In this document: one piece after another, positions 37,671-45,517 of the stretch | Layout: each line of letters starts with the position of its first letter | How positions within the stretch are numbered: position 1 is the first letter of the stretch | Assembly (NCBI RefSeq): GCF_014203115.1 | Contig: NZ_JACHIJ010000001.1 | Location: 620,001-684,000 of the forward strand | Reading direction: 5' to 3' | Origin: Afipia massiliensis | GTDB taxonomy: Bacteria; Pseudomonadota; Alphaproteobacteria; Rhizobiales; Xanthobacteraceae | DNA: 64,000 nucleotides | Position numbers and translations under genes: made by a program | Notes under the pieces: generated by a model | Database searches by the model: none | What the model was told of the DNA's origin: nothing | What the model saw: only the letters and a program-made list of their open reading frames with translations

Positions 37671-39194
37671 CTATCGGGAGAGAGCAACGCGGAAGCCGTG
37701 GGTCGGATAGCGCACCGCGACATCGTATCGATCCCGACTCGCTGGCCGGGCCGAGTTCAGGCCGTTTCGCCACGAGCCTGACCGGAGCACGCGCGCGGAA
37801 CAATCGCCGTCGGTCAGCCATGGCGAGCCGTCCGATGGCGCGCCCTGATAGTTCTTGTGCCAGCAATCCTCGACCCATTGATGGACGCTGCCACCCATCT
37901 CGTGAAGTCCAAACGGATTGGCCTTGAGGCTGCCGATCTTCATCGGCTGTTCGGTCGCGGCGCCATCGAGACAATTCTTGCAGTTGGCCATGCCGGACCG
38001 GAATTGATCTCCCCACCAGTACTTCGTCTGGGTGCCGCCGCGCGCGGCATATTCCCATTCCGCTTCGCTCGGAAGCCGATAGCTTTTTCCCGTCACCTGT
38101 GCGAGCCATGCCGTGAACGTCTTGGCATCTTTCCAGCTCACATCCGCGACGGGAGCGTCTTCTTTCCCCGTTGCCGTAAATCCGCAGGCCTTTGCTTCCG
38201 CGCACTCGTTCCATTCCCGCACCGCGACGGGATGCTTGCCGATAGAAAACGGCTTGATCGCAACCTGATGAACCGGCTTCTCCGTGATGTCGTCATTGCT
38301 TCCCATGGCGAAACTGCCTCCGGGCAGCGAGACCATGTCCGGCTCCCTGACCGGCTGAGGCGGGGGTTGCTTTGTCGCGGGCACAGCTGTCGTAATAGAC
38401 GTTTTCGGTGCAACTTGAGGAACTACAGGCGGTGGCGGTAGCGTCGTCTTCGCGACGTCTGCCGGAGGCAGAATCGCAACAGGCGGGCGGCTGGCCATTT
38501 GGCTGTCCGACCGGTTCAACAGATACCAAAGCACGCCGCCTGCAAGAGCCAGAACAACGATGGTCGCCGCAGCCAACAGTGCAATCAAGGGCCGTACGCG
38601 GCTCTCCGTCATCGCGGACGGATCGGGCAAGACCCGATAGACCCGCACCGGATCGGTGATGTTCTTGACCTGGCGATCGCCGAGCGACTGGTAGCCGCAG
38701 ACGAGCTTGTGCTTGACCTGCTCGTAGATCCCACCCGAAATGAAAATCTGCCCCGGCGTGGCGATGCCTTCGAGGCGCGCGGCCACATTCACGCCGTCGC
38801 CGTACACATCCTCATCTTCGATAATGACGTCGCCGAGATTGACCCCGATGCGGTACACGATCCAGTGTTCCCGCGGCAGTGACGCATTTCGTCCGACCAT
38901 GCTCTGCTGAATGACGATGCCGCACCGGACGGCCTCGACCGGACTGTCGAAGATCGCGATAAAGCCATCGCCCGTTGTCTTGACCAGTCTGCCGTGATGT
39001 TCCGCAATGGTCGGCTCGACCAGCTCGCGCTCGATACGCTTGACCCGCGCGTAAGTCCCGTCTTCATCGATCTGCATCAGGCGGCTATAGCCCGAGATGT
39101 CGCCCGCAATGATAGCCGCGAGGCGACGCGATGTTGCGTCGTGCGAATTTTCCTCGTCGTTTCCCGAATGGAGGTGACGAATTTCGCCGCGCAT
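37671..39194 (-). CDS. Membrane adenylate/guanylate cyclase fused to a cysteine-less FGE (SUMF1) domain
   Basis: A 507-residue fusion. Residues 25-190 form a class III cyclase domain: metal aspartates D32 (AGDISGYSR) and D76 (KTTGDGF), and NVAAR with R140. One membrane helix spans about 202-226, followed by a Pro-rich linker (235-285). Residues 286-507 form a formylglycine-generating-enzyme (SUMF1) fold (MVSLPGGSFAMGS, RLPSEAEWEYAARGG, NPFGLHEMGGSVHQW). The two catalytic cysteines normally following the GSW motif are absent (GSWRNGLNSARPASRDR), so the domain is probably a sensor or binder. Topology predicts a cytoplasmic cyclase and a periplasmic SUMF1 domain. Confidence 0.85.
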   Translation of the reverse strand: MRGEIRHLHSGNDEENSHDATSRRLAAIIAGDISGYSRLMQIDEDGTYARVKRIERELVEPTIAEHHGRLVKTTGDGFIAIFDSPVEAVRCGIVIQQSMVGRNASLPREHWIVYRIGVNLGDVIIEDEDVYGDGVNVAARLEGIATPGQIFISGGIYEQVKHKLVCGYQSLGDRQVKNITDPVRVYRVLPDPSAMTESRVRPLIALLAAATIVVLALAGGVLWYLLNRSDSQMASRPPVAILPPADVAKTTLPPPPVVPQVAPKTSITTAVPATKQPPPQPVREPDMVSLPGGSFAMGSNDDITEKPVHQVAIKPFSIGKHPVAVREWNECAEAKACGFTATGKEDAPVADVSWKDAKTFTAWLAQVTGKSYRLPSEAEWEYAARGGTQTKYWWGDQFRSGMANCKNCLDGAATEQPMKIGSLKANPFGLHEMGGSVHQWVEDCWHKNYQGAPSDGSPWLTDGDCSARVLRSGSWRNGLNSARPASRDRYDVAVRYPTHGFRVALSR

Positions 39195-39412
39195 GCTCAG
39201 CGCCTCACCATCGAAACACGCAACTTTCGTCGCGGCAATCTTACCTTGCCGCTCTGCAGCCAACTGGCGCGAAAGCTACGCCTAACGGCCTGTTCCGACA
39301 ATTACCTGAAAGATGCTCAATGCGGTTCCCAATGGGTCAGCGCACCTGCCTGATGGTGGGAAGCGAGACCTAATCCAGCAGAGCTAGTCAGAACGAGTCC
39401 GGTTCGCCAGAT

Positions 39413-41131
39413 TTACCGCTTAAGTCCAGCGGGACCTTCTCGCCGCATGAAATCGAAGTCGCAGCCCTCGTCCGCCTGCGTGATGGTTTCATGAAACAGA
39501 TGTGCGTAGCCCCGCGCGGCCCATTCGGGGGTTGACGGTTTCGGCAATGCACTCTGGCGCTGCGTCAGTTCGACTTCATCAACGAGTAGATCGATGCGCC
39601 GTTTTGGGACATCGAGCCGGATCATGTCGCCGGTCTGCACCAGCGCCAACGGCCCGCCGACCGCGGATTCCGGCGTGATGTGCAGCACGATGGTGCCGAA
39701 GGCCGTACCGCTCATGCGCGCGTCGGAAATCCGCACCATATCCTTGACGCCCGTGCGCAAAATCTTCTGCGGAATCGGCAGATAACCGGCTTCCGGCATG
39801 CCCGGCGCGCCCTTCGGTCCGGCATTACGCAACACCAGTACATCGTCAGCAGTGACATCGAGAGCGGGATCATCGACCCGCAGAGTCATGTCCTCAACAG
39901 ACTCAAACACCACCGCGCGTCCGGTGTGCTGCAACAGCTTGGGGCTCGCCGCCGAATGCTTGATGATCGCGCCGCGCGGCGCGAGGTTACCGTGCAGCAC
40001 CGCCATTGCGCCTTCCGGTGTGATCGGGTTGGTTCGCGGCCGGATCGCGTCCTGCCCCGGCACTTCTTCCGCGTTGGCGACGACATCGCGCAATGTGCCC
40101 CCGGCCACGGTCTTCTGATCGAGATCGATCAGGTCGCCGAGTTGCTTCATCAGCTTCGGTACACCGCCCGCGTGATGAAAATGCTCCATGTAATGTGAGC
40201 CAGAGGGCTTGAGATCGATCAGCACCGGCACGTCTCTGCCCAATTGATCGAACGCGGCAAGATCGATGCGATGTTCGGTCCGGTTGGCTATAGCTGTCAG
40301 ATGGATCAGCCCGTTGGTCGATCCGCCGATCGCTTGCAGCACCACCTGGGCATTCCTGAAGGCAGCAGGCGTCAGCAATTCGCTTGGACGCGGTCCGCCG
40401 GTCACAGCCATTTCGGCCGCGCGCTTGCCGCTCAACTCGGCCGAGCGCACTCGCTCGGAGTGCGGCGCGGGGATCGTCGCGCTCATCGGCAGCGACAGTC
40501 CAAGCGTTTCGGTGATGCATGCCATGGTGCTGGCGGTACCCATCACCATGCAGGTGCCCACGGACGGCGCGAGACGACCGTTGACCGCCTCGATCTCGGC
40601 CTCGTCGATCTCACCCGCGCGAAATTTCCCCCACATACGGCGGCAATCGGTGCAGGCACCCAGCACCTCGCCCTTGTGATGCCCGACCACCATCGGCCCC
40701 ACCGGAATAACCACCGTCGGCAGATCGGCGCTCACCGCAGCCATGATCTGCGCGGGCAGCGTCTTGTCGCAGCCGCCAATCACCACCACCGCGTCCATCG
40801 GCTGGGCGCGGATCATCTCCTCGGTGTCCATCGCCATCAGGTTGCGCAGGTACATCGAGGTCGGGAACGAGAAGCTTTCGGCGATGGAAATGGTCGGAAA
40901 CACCATGGGCATCGCGCCGGCCAACATCACGCCGCGCTTCACCGCTTCGATGAGCTGCGGAACGTTGCCGTGGCAGGGATTGTAGTCGCTGTAGGTGTTG
41001 GTGATGCCGACGATGGGACGCTCCAGCGCGTCGTCGGAATAGCCCATCGCCTTGATGAAGGCCTTGCGCAGGAACAGCGAAAATCCCGGATCGCCGTAGC
41101 TGGTCAGCCCCTTCTTGAGACCCTTGGTCAT
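39413..41131 (-). CDS. IlvD/Edd-family dehydratase (L-arabinonate dehydratase-like)
   Basis: A 572-residue [2Fe-2S] dehydratase with likely cluster ligands C53 (NPCHG), C121 (IGGCDKTLPA) and C194 (GTCMVMGTAS). The HHKGEVLGACTDCRRMW segment recalls pentonate dehydratases such as L-arabinonate dehydratase. It differs clearly from the XylD-like enzyme at 33862. The ATG at 41131 is preceded by gggaag. It is the last gene of the minus-strand Liv-Ldh-aldolase-UxaA operon. Confidence 0.88.
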   Translation of the reverse strand: MTKGLKKGLTSYGDPGFSLFLRKAFIKAMGYSDDALERPIVGITNTYSDYNPCHGNVPQLIEAVKRGVMLAGAMPMVFPTISIAESFSFPTSMYLRNLMAMDTEEMIRAQPMDAVVVIGGCDKTLPAQIMAAVSADLPTVVIPVGPMVVGHHKGEVLGACTDCRRMWGKFRAGEIDEAEIEAVNGRLAPSVGTCMVMGTASTMACITETLGLSLPMSATIPAPHSERVRSAELSGKRAAEMAVTGGPRPSELLTPAAFRNAQVVLQAIGGSTNGLIHLTAIANRTEHRIDLAAFDQLGRDVPVLIDLKPSGSHYMEHFHHAGGVPKLMKQLGDLIDLDQKTVAGGTLRDVVANAEEVPGQDAIRPRTNPITPEGAMAVLHGNLAPRGAIIKHSAASPKLLQHTGRAVVFESVEDMTLRVDDPALDVTADDVLVLRNAGPKGAPGMPEAGYLPIPQKILRTGVKDMVRISDARMSGTAFGTIVLHITPESAVGGPLALVQTGDMIRLDVPKRRIDLLVDEVELTQRQSALPKPSTPEWAARGYAHLFHETITQADEGCDFDFMRREGPAGLKR

Positions 41132-41199
41132 CTTGCTTCCCGTCGCATTGATTTGCGGCGGCACATTAGAAGCATTTCAACAGCGTGGCAAAGCGGCCG

Positions 41200-41228
41200 T
41201 TACATCGTCGCCCCAAGCACCCGGCGCG
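41200..41228 (-). pseudogene. Orphan gene tail matching the end of the UxaA-family gene
   Basis: Read on the minus strand, these 29 bases encode VLGATM plus a TAA stop, as does the real gene end directly upstream at 41229-41257, which uses TAG. The codons differ synonymously (GTG/GTA, CTT/TTA, GGG/GGC, GCG/GCT), so this looks like the remnant of a second, diverged copy. It is out of frame with the live gene and lies between its stop and the next start. Confidence 0.6.
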
Positions 41229-42752
41229 CTACATCGTAGCGCCTAATACCCAAGGCGCAAACTCCGCAGCGCCGAAATCGAACGCCTCGCTCTTGGTCTG
41301 CTCCCCGGAGGCCACCCGCAGGATCAGCTCGAAAATGCGCTGGCCGCATTGCTGCACGGTTTCGTCGCCGTCCAGAATGGTCCCGCAATTGACATCCATG
41401 TCGTCTTCCATGCGGCGGAACATCGGCGTGTTGGTCGCGAGCTTGATCGACGGCGACGGCTTGCAGCCGAACACGCTGCCACGGCCGGTGGTGAAACAGA
41501 CGAGGTTCGCGCCGCCTGCCACCTGCCCCGTCGCAGCCACCGGATCGAAACCCGGCGTGTCCATGAAGGTGAAGCCCTTCTTCGTAACCGGCTCGGCATA
41601 CCCCACCACGTCGACAAGATTCGTGCTCCCGGCCTTGGCCATCGCGCCGAGAGACTTCTCAAGAATAGTGGTCAGACCGCCGGCCTTGTTGCCGGGGCTG
41701 GGATTGGAGTCCATCTCCGCGCCATTGCGCTGGGTGTAATCTTCCCACCAGCGCATCAGCGCGACGAGCTTCTCGCCGACTTCCGGGCTGACCGCGCGAC
41801 GCGTCAGGAGATGCTCCGCGCCATAGGTCTCAGGCGTTTCGGACAGGATCACAGAGCCGCCGTGCCGCACCAGCAGATCGCTGGCCGCGCCGAGCGCCGG
41901 ATTGGCCGACACGCCGGAGTAGCCATCCGAGCCGCCGCATTGAAGCGCGACCATCAACTCGCTCGCCGGACACGGTTCACGCTTGACGTTGTTGGATTCC
42001 GCCAAAACCTCGTGAACGAAGGCCACCGCCTTTTCCACGGTCTTCCGCGAACCACCCACATCCTGAATATCCAGCGAGCGCAGGCGCCCCGCGAGTCTCT
42101 GCTCTTCGAGAAAACCGCCGATCTGGTTCATCTCACAGCCGAGACCCAGGATGATCACATGCGAGAAATTCACATGGCGCGCGTAGCCGCCGAGCGTCCG
42201 GCGCAGCACGGTCAGCGGTTCAAGCTGCGTCATGCCGCAACCGGTCTTGTGGGTCAGCGCGACGACGCCGTCGACGTTGGGAAATTTCGCCAGCGGATCG
42301 TGGCCGGTGAACGGATTTTTCCTGAACACGTCGGCGACGAGACCGGCGACATGCGCGCTGCAGTTCACCGAGGTGAGAATGCCGATGTAGTTGCGCGTCG
42401 CGACGCGGCCGTCGGGACGGCGGATGCCCTGAAAAGTCGCCGGCAGATCGAAGTTCGGCGTCGGCCTCACATCCACGCCATACGCGTAGTCTTTCGAGAA
42501 CTCCCCCATGCCGATGTTCTGCACATGGACGTGCTGACCCGGCGCAATGGCTTGGGTGGCAAAGCCGATGATCTGGCCGTAGCGCTTTACCGGCTCGCCC
42601 ACCGCAATGGGTTTCACCGCCACCTTGTGGCCTGCAGGAATTCGCTCAGTCGCCGCGACGCCTTGCGCTACCTCCGCGCCGGGCAGCAGCGCCGCTCGCG
42701 CGATAACCACGCTGTCATCGGCATGCAGACGGATCACGGGTGTCGGGGCCAT
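41229..42752 (-). CDS. UxaA-family altronate/galactarate-type dehydratase
   Basis: A 507-residue enzyme: N-terminal SAF domain (about residues 5-80) joined to the large UxaA/GarD domain, with RPDGRVATRNYIGI, HKTGCGM and MQCGGSDGYSG-like segments (here ALQCGGSDGYSG). Length fits altronate or galactarate dehydratase, which yield keto-deoxy acids. The ATG at 42752 follows aaagga. Together with the HpaI/GarL-type aldolase upstream it suggests a galactarate- or altronate-like route. Confidence 0.88.
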   Translation of the reverse strand: MAPTPVIRLHADDSVVIARAALLPGAEVAQGVAATERIPAGHKVAVKPIAVGEPVKRYGQIIGFATQAIAPGQHVHVQNIGMGEFSKDYAYGVDVRPTPNFDLPATFQGIRRPDGRVATRNYIGILTSVNCSAHVAGLVADVFRKNPFTGHDPLAKFPNVDGVVALTHKTGCGMTQLEPLTVLRRTLGGYARHVNFSHVIILGLGCEMNQIGGFLEEQRLAGRLRSLDIQDVGGSRKTVEKAVAFVHEVLAESNNVKREPCPASELMVALQCGGSDGYSGVSANPALGAASDLLVRHGGSVILSETPETYGAEHLLTRRAVSPEVGEKLVALMRWWEDYTQRNGAEMDSNPSPGNKAGGLTTILEKSLGAMAKAGSTNLVDVVGYAEPVTKKGFTFMDTPGFDPVAATGQVAGGANLVCFTTGRGSVFGCKPSPSIKLATNTPMFRRMEDDMDVNCGTILDGDETVQQCGQRIFELILRVASGEQTKSEAFDFGAAEFAPWVLGATM

Positions 42753-42780
42753 GGCTATTATCCTTTTTGGCTCTGGCGTA

Positions 42781-42810
42781 TTCACCCCTCCCGCATACGG
42801 GAGAGGTGAA
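42781..42810. repeat. TTCACC-type palindrome in the aldolase-UxaA gap
   Basis: Arms TTCACC-C-CTCCCG and CGGGAG-A-GGTGAA (one mismatch) around CATA. The same design occurs at 55262-55289, which suggests a dispersed palindromic element; it could also be an mRNA-stabilising hairpin inside the operon. Confidence 0.65.
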
Positions 42811-42827
42811 AAGTAGGTTGGCGGTTT

Positions 42828-43604
42828 CTACGCCTTGCCGCCGGAGTTTTTCCGCGTCTCCGCGATGTGGCTCTTGGCGGACATCGCGAGCAACCCGCTG
42901 TCGTTCAGGATCGTCACCAGCTTGAAGCCGCGTTCGATGGCGAGCGCGGCCCCTGCCGCACCACTGCAATGAATGCCCGGGAAGATTCCGCGCTTGTCGC
43001 ATTCCTTCACGATCCGCTCATAGATCTTGATGATCTCCGGCTCGGTGCGGTCGAGCGTCGGATGAAGACCGTATGAGAAGCCAAGGTCGGAAGGACCGAT
43101 GTAGACGCCTGCGACGCCCTTCACGTCGAGGATCGACTCGAGGTTCTCGACCGCCGTCTTGGTCTCGATCATCGGAATGCACAGCGTCTCGTCATTGGCG
43201 GTCTGCTGATAGATGCCGGCGGAGCCATACATCATGGCGCGGATCGGACCGTTGCTGCGGGTGCCGCGCGGCGGATATTTCGCGGCGGCGACGAAGCGCT
43301 CGGCTTCTTCCCTGGTGTTGATCATCGGACAGATCACGCCATAGGCGCCGCCGTCGAGAACCTTGCCGATGATGCCGGGTTCGTTCCACGGCACGCGCAC
43401 CATCGGCGTCACCGGATGCGCCTGCATCGCCTGGAAGCACTGGATCATCGACTGATAGTCCTGCACGCCATGCTGCATATCGACCGTGACGCTGTCGAAG
43501 CCGCATTGCGCCATCACCTCGGCGGAGAATCCGGAGGGGATCGCGAGCCAGCCGTTGACGACCACCTTGCCCGCAGCCCAGACTTCCTTGACCTTGTTTG
43601 CCAT
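42828..43604 (-). CDS. HpcH/HpaI-family class II aldolase (GarL-like)
   Basis: A 258-residue pyruvate-specific aldolase. H45 (DMQHG), R70 (RVPWNEP), and metal ligands E147 (IPMIETK) and D173 (GPSDLG) are present. It cleaves 2-keto-4-hydroxy or 5-keto-4-deoxy acids to pyruvate plus an aldehyde. The ATG at 43604 is chosen; the frame is open 22 codons further. It is flanked by an Ldh-family reductase and a UxaA-type dehydratase. Confidence 0.88.
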   Translation of the reverse strand: MANKVKEVWAAGKVVVNGWLAIPSGFSAEVMAQCGFDSVTVDMQHGVQDYQSMIQCFQAMQAHPVTPMVRVPWNEPGIIGKVLDGGAYGVICPMINTREEAERFVAAAKYPPRGTRSNGPIRAMMYGSAGIYQQTANDETLCIPMIETKTAVENLESILDVKGVAGVYIGPSDLGFSYGLHPTLDRTEPEIIKIYERIVKECDKRGIFPGIHCSGAAGAALAIERGFKLVTILNDSGLLAMSAKSHIAETRKNSGGKA

Positions 43605-43696
43605 TCGTTCGTTTCCCGTTTCTGTTTTGATTGTTGTGGCTTGATTTGGGCGCGGGTCATGCATGGGCAACCCTCCGGCTACCCCCGATCCTCGCC

Positions 43697-44782
43697 CTAT
43701 CCGGCGGCCTTGGCAACGGCAGCATCATCGATCCCGACCGAGCGCGCAGTGGCCGTGATGGAATTCCAGGTTTCCTCGGTGAGCGGCACGCCGTTCTTGG
43801 TGCGGTCGGCGCGCGTCGCGGCTTCCGGTTCGCCCGGAATCAGGACCGCGTCGTGACCTTGCGCCAGCTTGCTGTCCTTGAAATAGGCGATGTAGCGCGC
43901 GACTTCGCCGTCGAAGAAATGCGCGGGATCAACGACCTTCGGATCGATGAAGATTGCCAGCATGCCGTTGGAAAAGCGCCGATCAGTCTTGGTTGCGCCG
44001 TTGCCGGTCAGCGCGCCGCCCAGCAGTTCGCACATCAGCGCGAGGCCTGAGCCCTTGTGGTCGCCGAAGGCGCGGATCGCGCCCTTGCCCTGCGCATGCA
44101 CGCGCGGACCGTCGGCTTCATAAGGCCCGTAAAGAACATGCGGGTCTTCGCTCATGCTGCCGTCTTCATCGACCAGTGCGCCCTTCGGCAGTTTCTTGCC
44201 GCCGCGGCTCGCCACCATGACCTTGCCTTCGGCGACGATCGAGGTCGCGAAATCCAGCACGACAGGCCCCTGCCCCGGACGCGGAATGCCGACGCAATAC
44301 GGCGCGGTGGAGAGCTTGCGTGCGACACCGCCGTAAGGTGCCACCAGAACGGAGCCTGCCGCGTTGACGAAGTAGATCGAGACCAGCCCTTCGGCCGCAG
44401 CCATTTCCGCCCAGTCGCCGACGCGTCCAAGATGACCGGAGTTTTTTAGCGTCATGGCCGAAAGCCCGTTGGCCTTGCACTTGTCGATACCGACCCGCAC
44501 CGCCTGCGGCGTCACCGTCTGGCCGTAGCCGAAGCCACCGTCGAATACGGCGAGCGACGGCGTATCCACAACCAGCTTGATGGTCTGGTCGGGGATGATC
44601 GCCCCCTCTTTCGCCCACTTCACATATTGCGGGACGCGGATGACGCCGTGGCTGTCGTGCCCGGTGAGATTCGCCGTGGTCAGATAGGTGGCGATGCGCT
44701 CGGCCTCGGCTTTCGAAGAGCCTGCGCGCGAAAAAATATCGGAAACGAAGCCGATCAGCTTCTGGGAGTTGATTGTAACCAT
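43697..44782 (-). CDS. Ldh-family (YbiC/malate-L-lactate type) oxidoreductase
   Basis: A 361-residue NAD(P)-dependent dehydrogenase of the Ldh_2 family with TGHDSHGVIRVP and GDHKGSGLALMCELL, both family hallmarks. Members oxidise malate, lactate, ureidoglycolate or sugar-derived 2-hydroxy acids. It starts three bases after the LivF stop, tying the transporter to catabolism. In this context it may act on a sugar-acid intermediate such as a 2-keto-3-deoxy acid or tartronate semialdehyde; this is inferred. Confidence 0.87.
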   Translation of the reverse strand: MVTINSQKLIGFVSDIFSRAGSSKAEAERIATYLTTANLTGHDSHGVIRVPQYVKWAKEGAIIPDQTIKLVVDTPSLAVFDGGFGYGQTVTPQAVRVGIDKCKANGLSAMTLKNSGHLGRVGDWAEMAAAEGLVSIYFVNAAGSVLVAPYGGVARKLSTAPYCVGIPRPGQGPVVLDFATSIVAEGKVMVASRGGKKLPKGALVDEDGSMSEDPHVLYGPYEADGPRVHAQGKGAIRAFGDHKGSGLALMCELLGGALTGNGATKTDRRFSNGMLAIFIDPKVVDPAHFFDGEVARYIAYFKDSKLAQGHDAVLIPGEPEAATRADRTKNGVPLTEETWNSITATARSVGIDDAAVAKAAG

Positions 44783-44785
44783 GAT

Positions 44786-45514
44786 TTAAACAGTTGCCTT
44801 GGTATGGCCGCCTAGATAAGCGGCTCTGATTGCTTCGTTACCCCACAGCTCGTCAGGCTTGCCGCCGAGGGCGAGGCGGCCAGTCTCCAGCACGTAGCCA
44901 TAATCGGCGACGGACAATCCCATTCGCGCATTTTGCTCGACAAGTAAAACGGTCGTATCGCGGCGGATTTCGGCGATGATGCGGAACACCGCCTGCACGA
45001 TCACCGGCGCGAGGCCGAGCGAAGGCTCATCGAGCAGCAGCAGGCGGGGCTTCGCCATCAGCCCCCGCGCCACCGCGACCATCTGCAATTGTCCGCCCGA
45101 CAGCGTCCAGCCGAGCTTGTCGGCGAAAGCACGGATGTCGGGAAACAGGTCGAACATCGCATCCGCTTCACGCGACAGTTGAGCCTTGGCCACCCGGCGG
45201 TTCGAAGCGCCGAGCATGATGTTCTCTTTTACCGTGAGCCCGGGAAATACCCGCCGCCCCTCCGGCACATGCGAGATGCCGAGCCGCACGATGGCTTCAG
45301 GACCGAGACCCACGATGGACTTGCCTTCGAACAGGATTTCTCCGGCAGCAGGCTTTGCAAGGCCGGAGATGGCACGCAGCGTGGTGGATTTTCCTGCGCC
45401 GTTGGAGCCGAGCAGCGTTACCACCTGTCCTGTGTCCACCTTCAGCGAGATGCCGCGCAGCGCTTCAATTTCGCCGTAGAGCACGATGAGGTCATTGATC
45501 TCGAGCAGCGCCAT
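44786..45514 (-). CDS. livF: Branched-chain-type ABC transporter ATPase LivF (first set)
   Basis: A 242-residue LivF-type ATPase: Walker A GSNGAGKST, signature LSGGQLQM, Walker B LLLLDEPSLGLAP. It lies three bases after the LivM-LivG fusion and three before the Ldh-family gene. Despite the family name, the operon content points to import of a sugar-acid or hydroxy-acid rather than an amino acid. Confidence 0.92.
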   Translation of the reverse strand: MALLEINDLIVLYGEIEALRGISLKVDTGQVVTLLGSNGAGKSTTLRAISGLAKPAAGEILFEGKSIVGLGPEAIVRLGISHVPEGRRVFPGLTVKENIMLGASNRRVAKAQLSREADAMFDLFPDIRAFADKLGWTLSGGQLQMVAVARGLMAKPRLLLLDEPSLGLAPVIVQAVFRIIAEIRRDTTVLLVEQNARMGLSVADYGYVLETGRLALGGKPDELWGNEAIRAAYLGGHTKATV

Positions 45515-45517
45515 GAC

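Noticed and set aside
37671..38340. An active formylglycine-generating enzyme.
   Set aside because: The paired cysteines after the GSW motif are missing and no sulphatase gene is present.
39195..39412. A small gene between the cyclase fusion and the arabinonate-type dehydratase.
   Set aside because: Open frames there are continuations or shadows without start signals; I see nothing in this 218-base gap.
41349..42809. A 486-codon plus-strand frame opposite the UxaA-type gene.
   Set aside because: Shadow of a conserved gene; no ribosome site or family resemblance.
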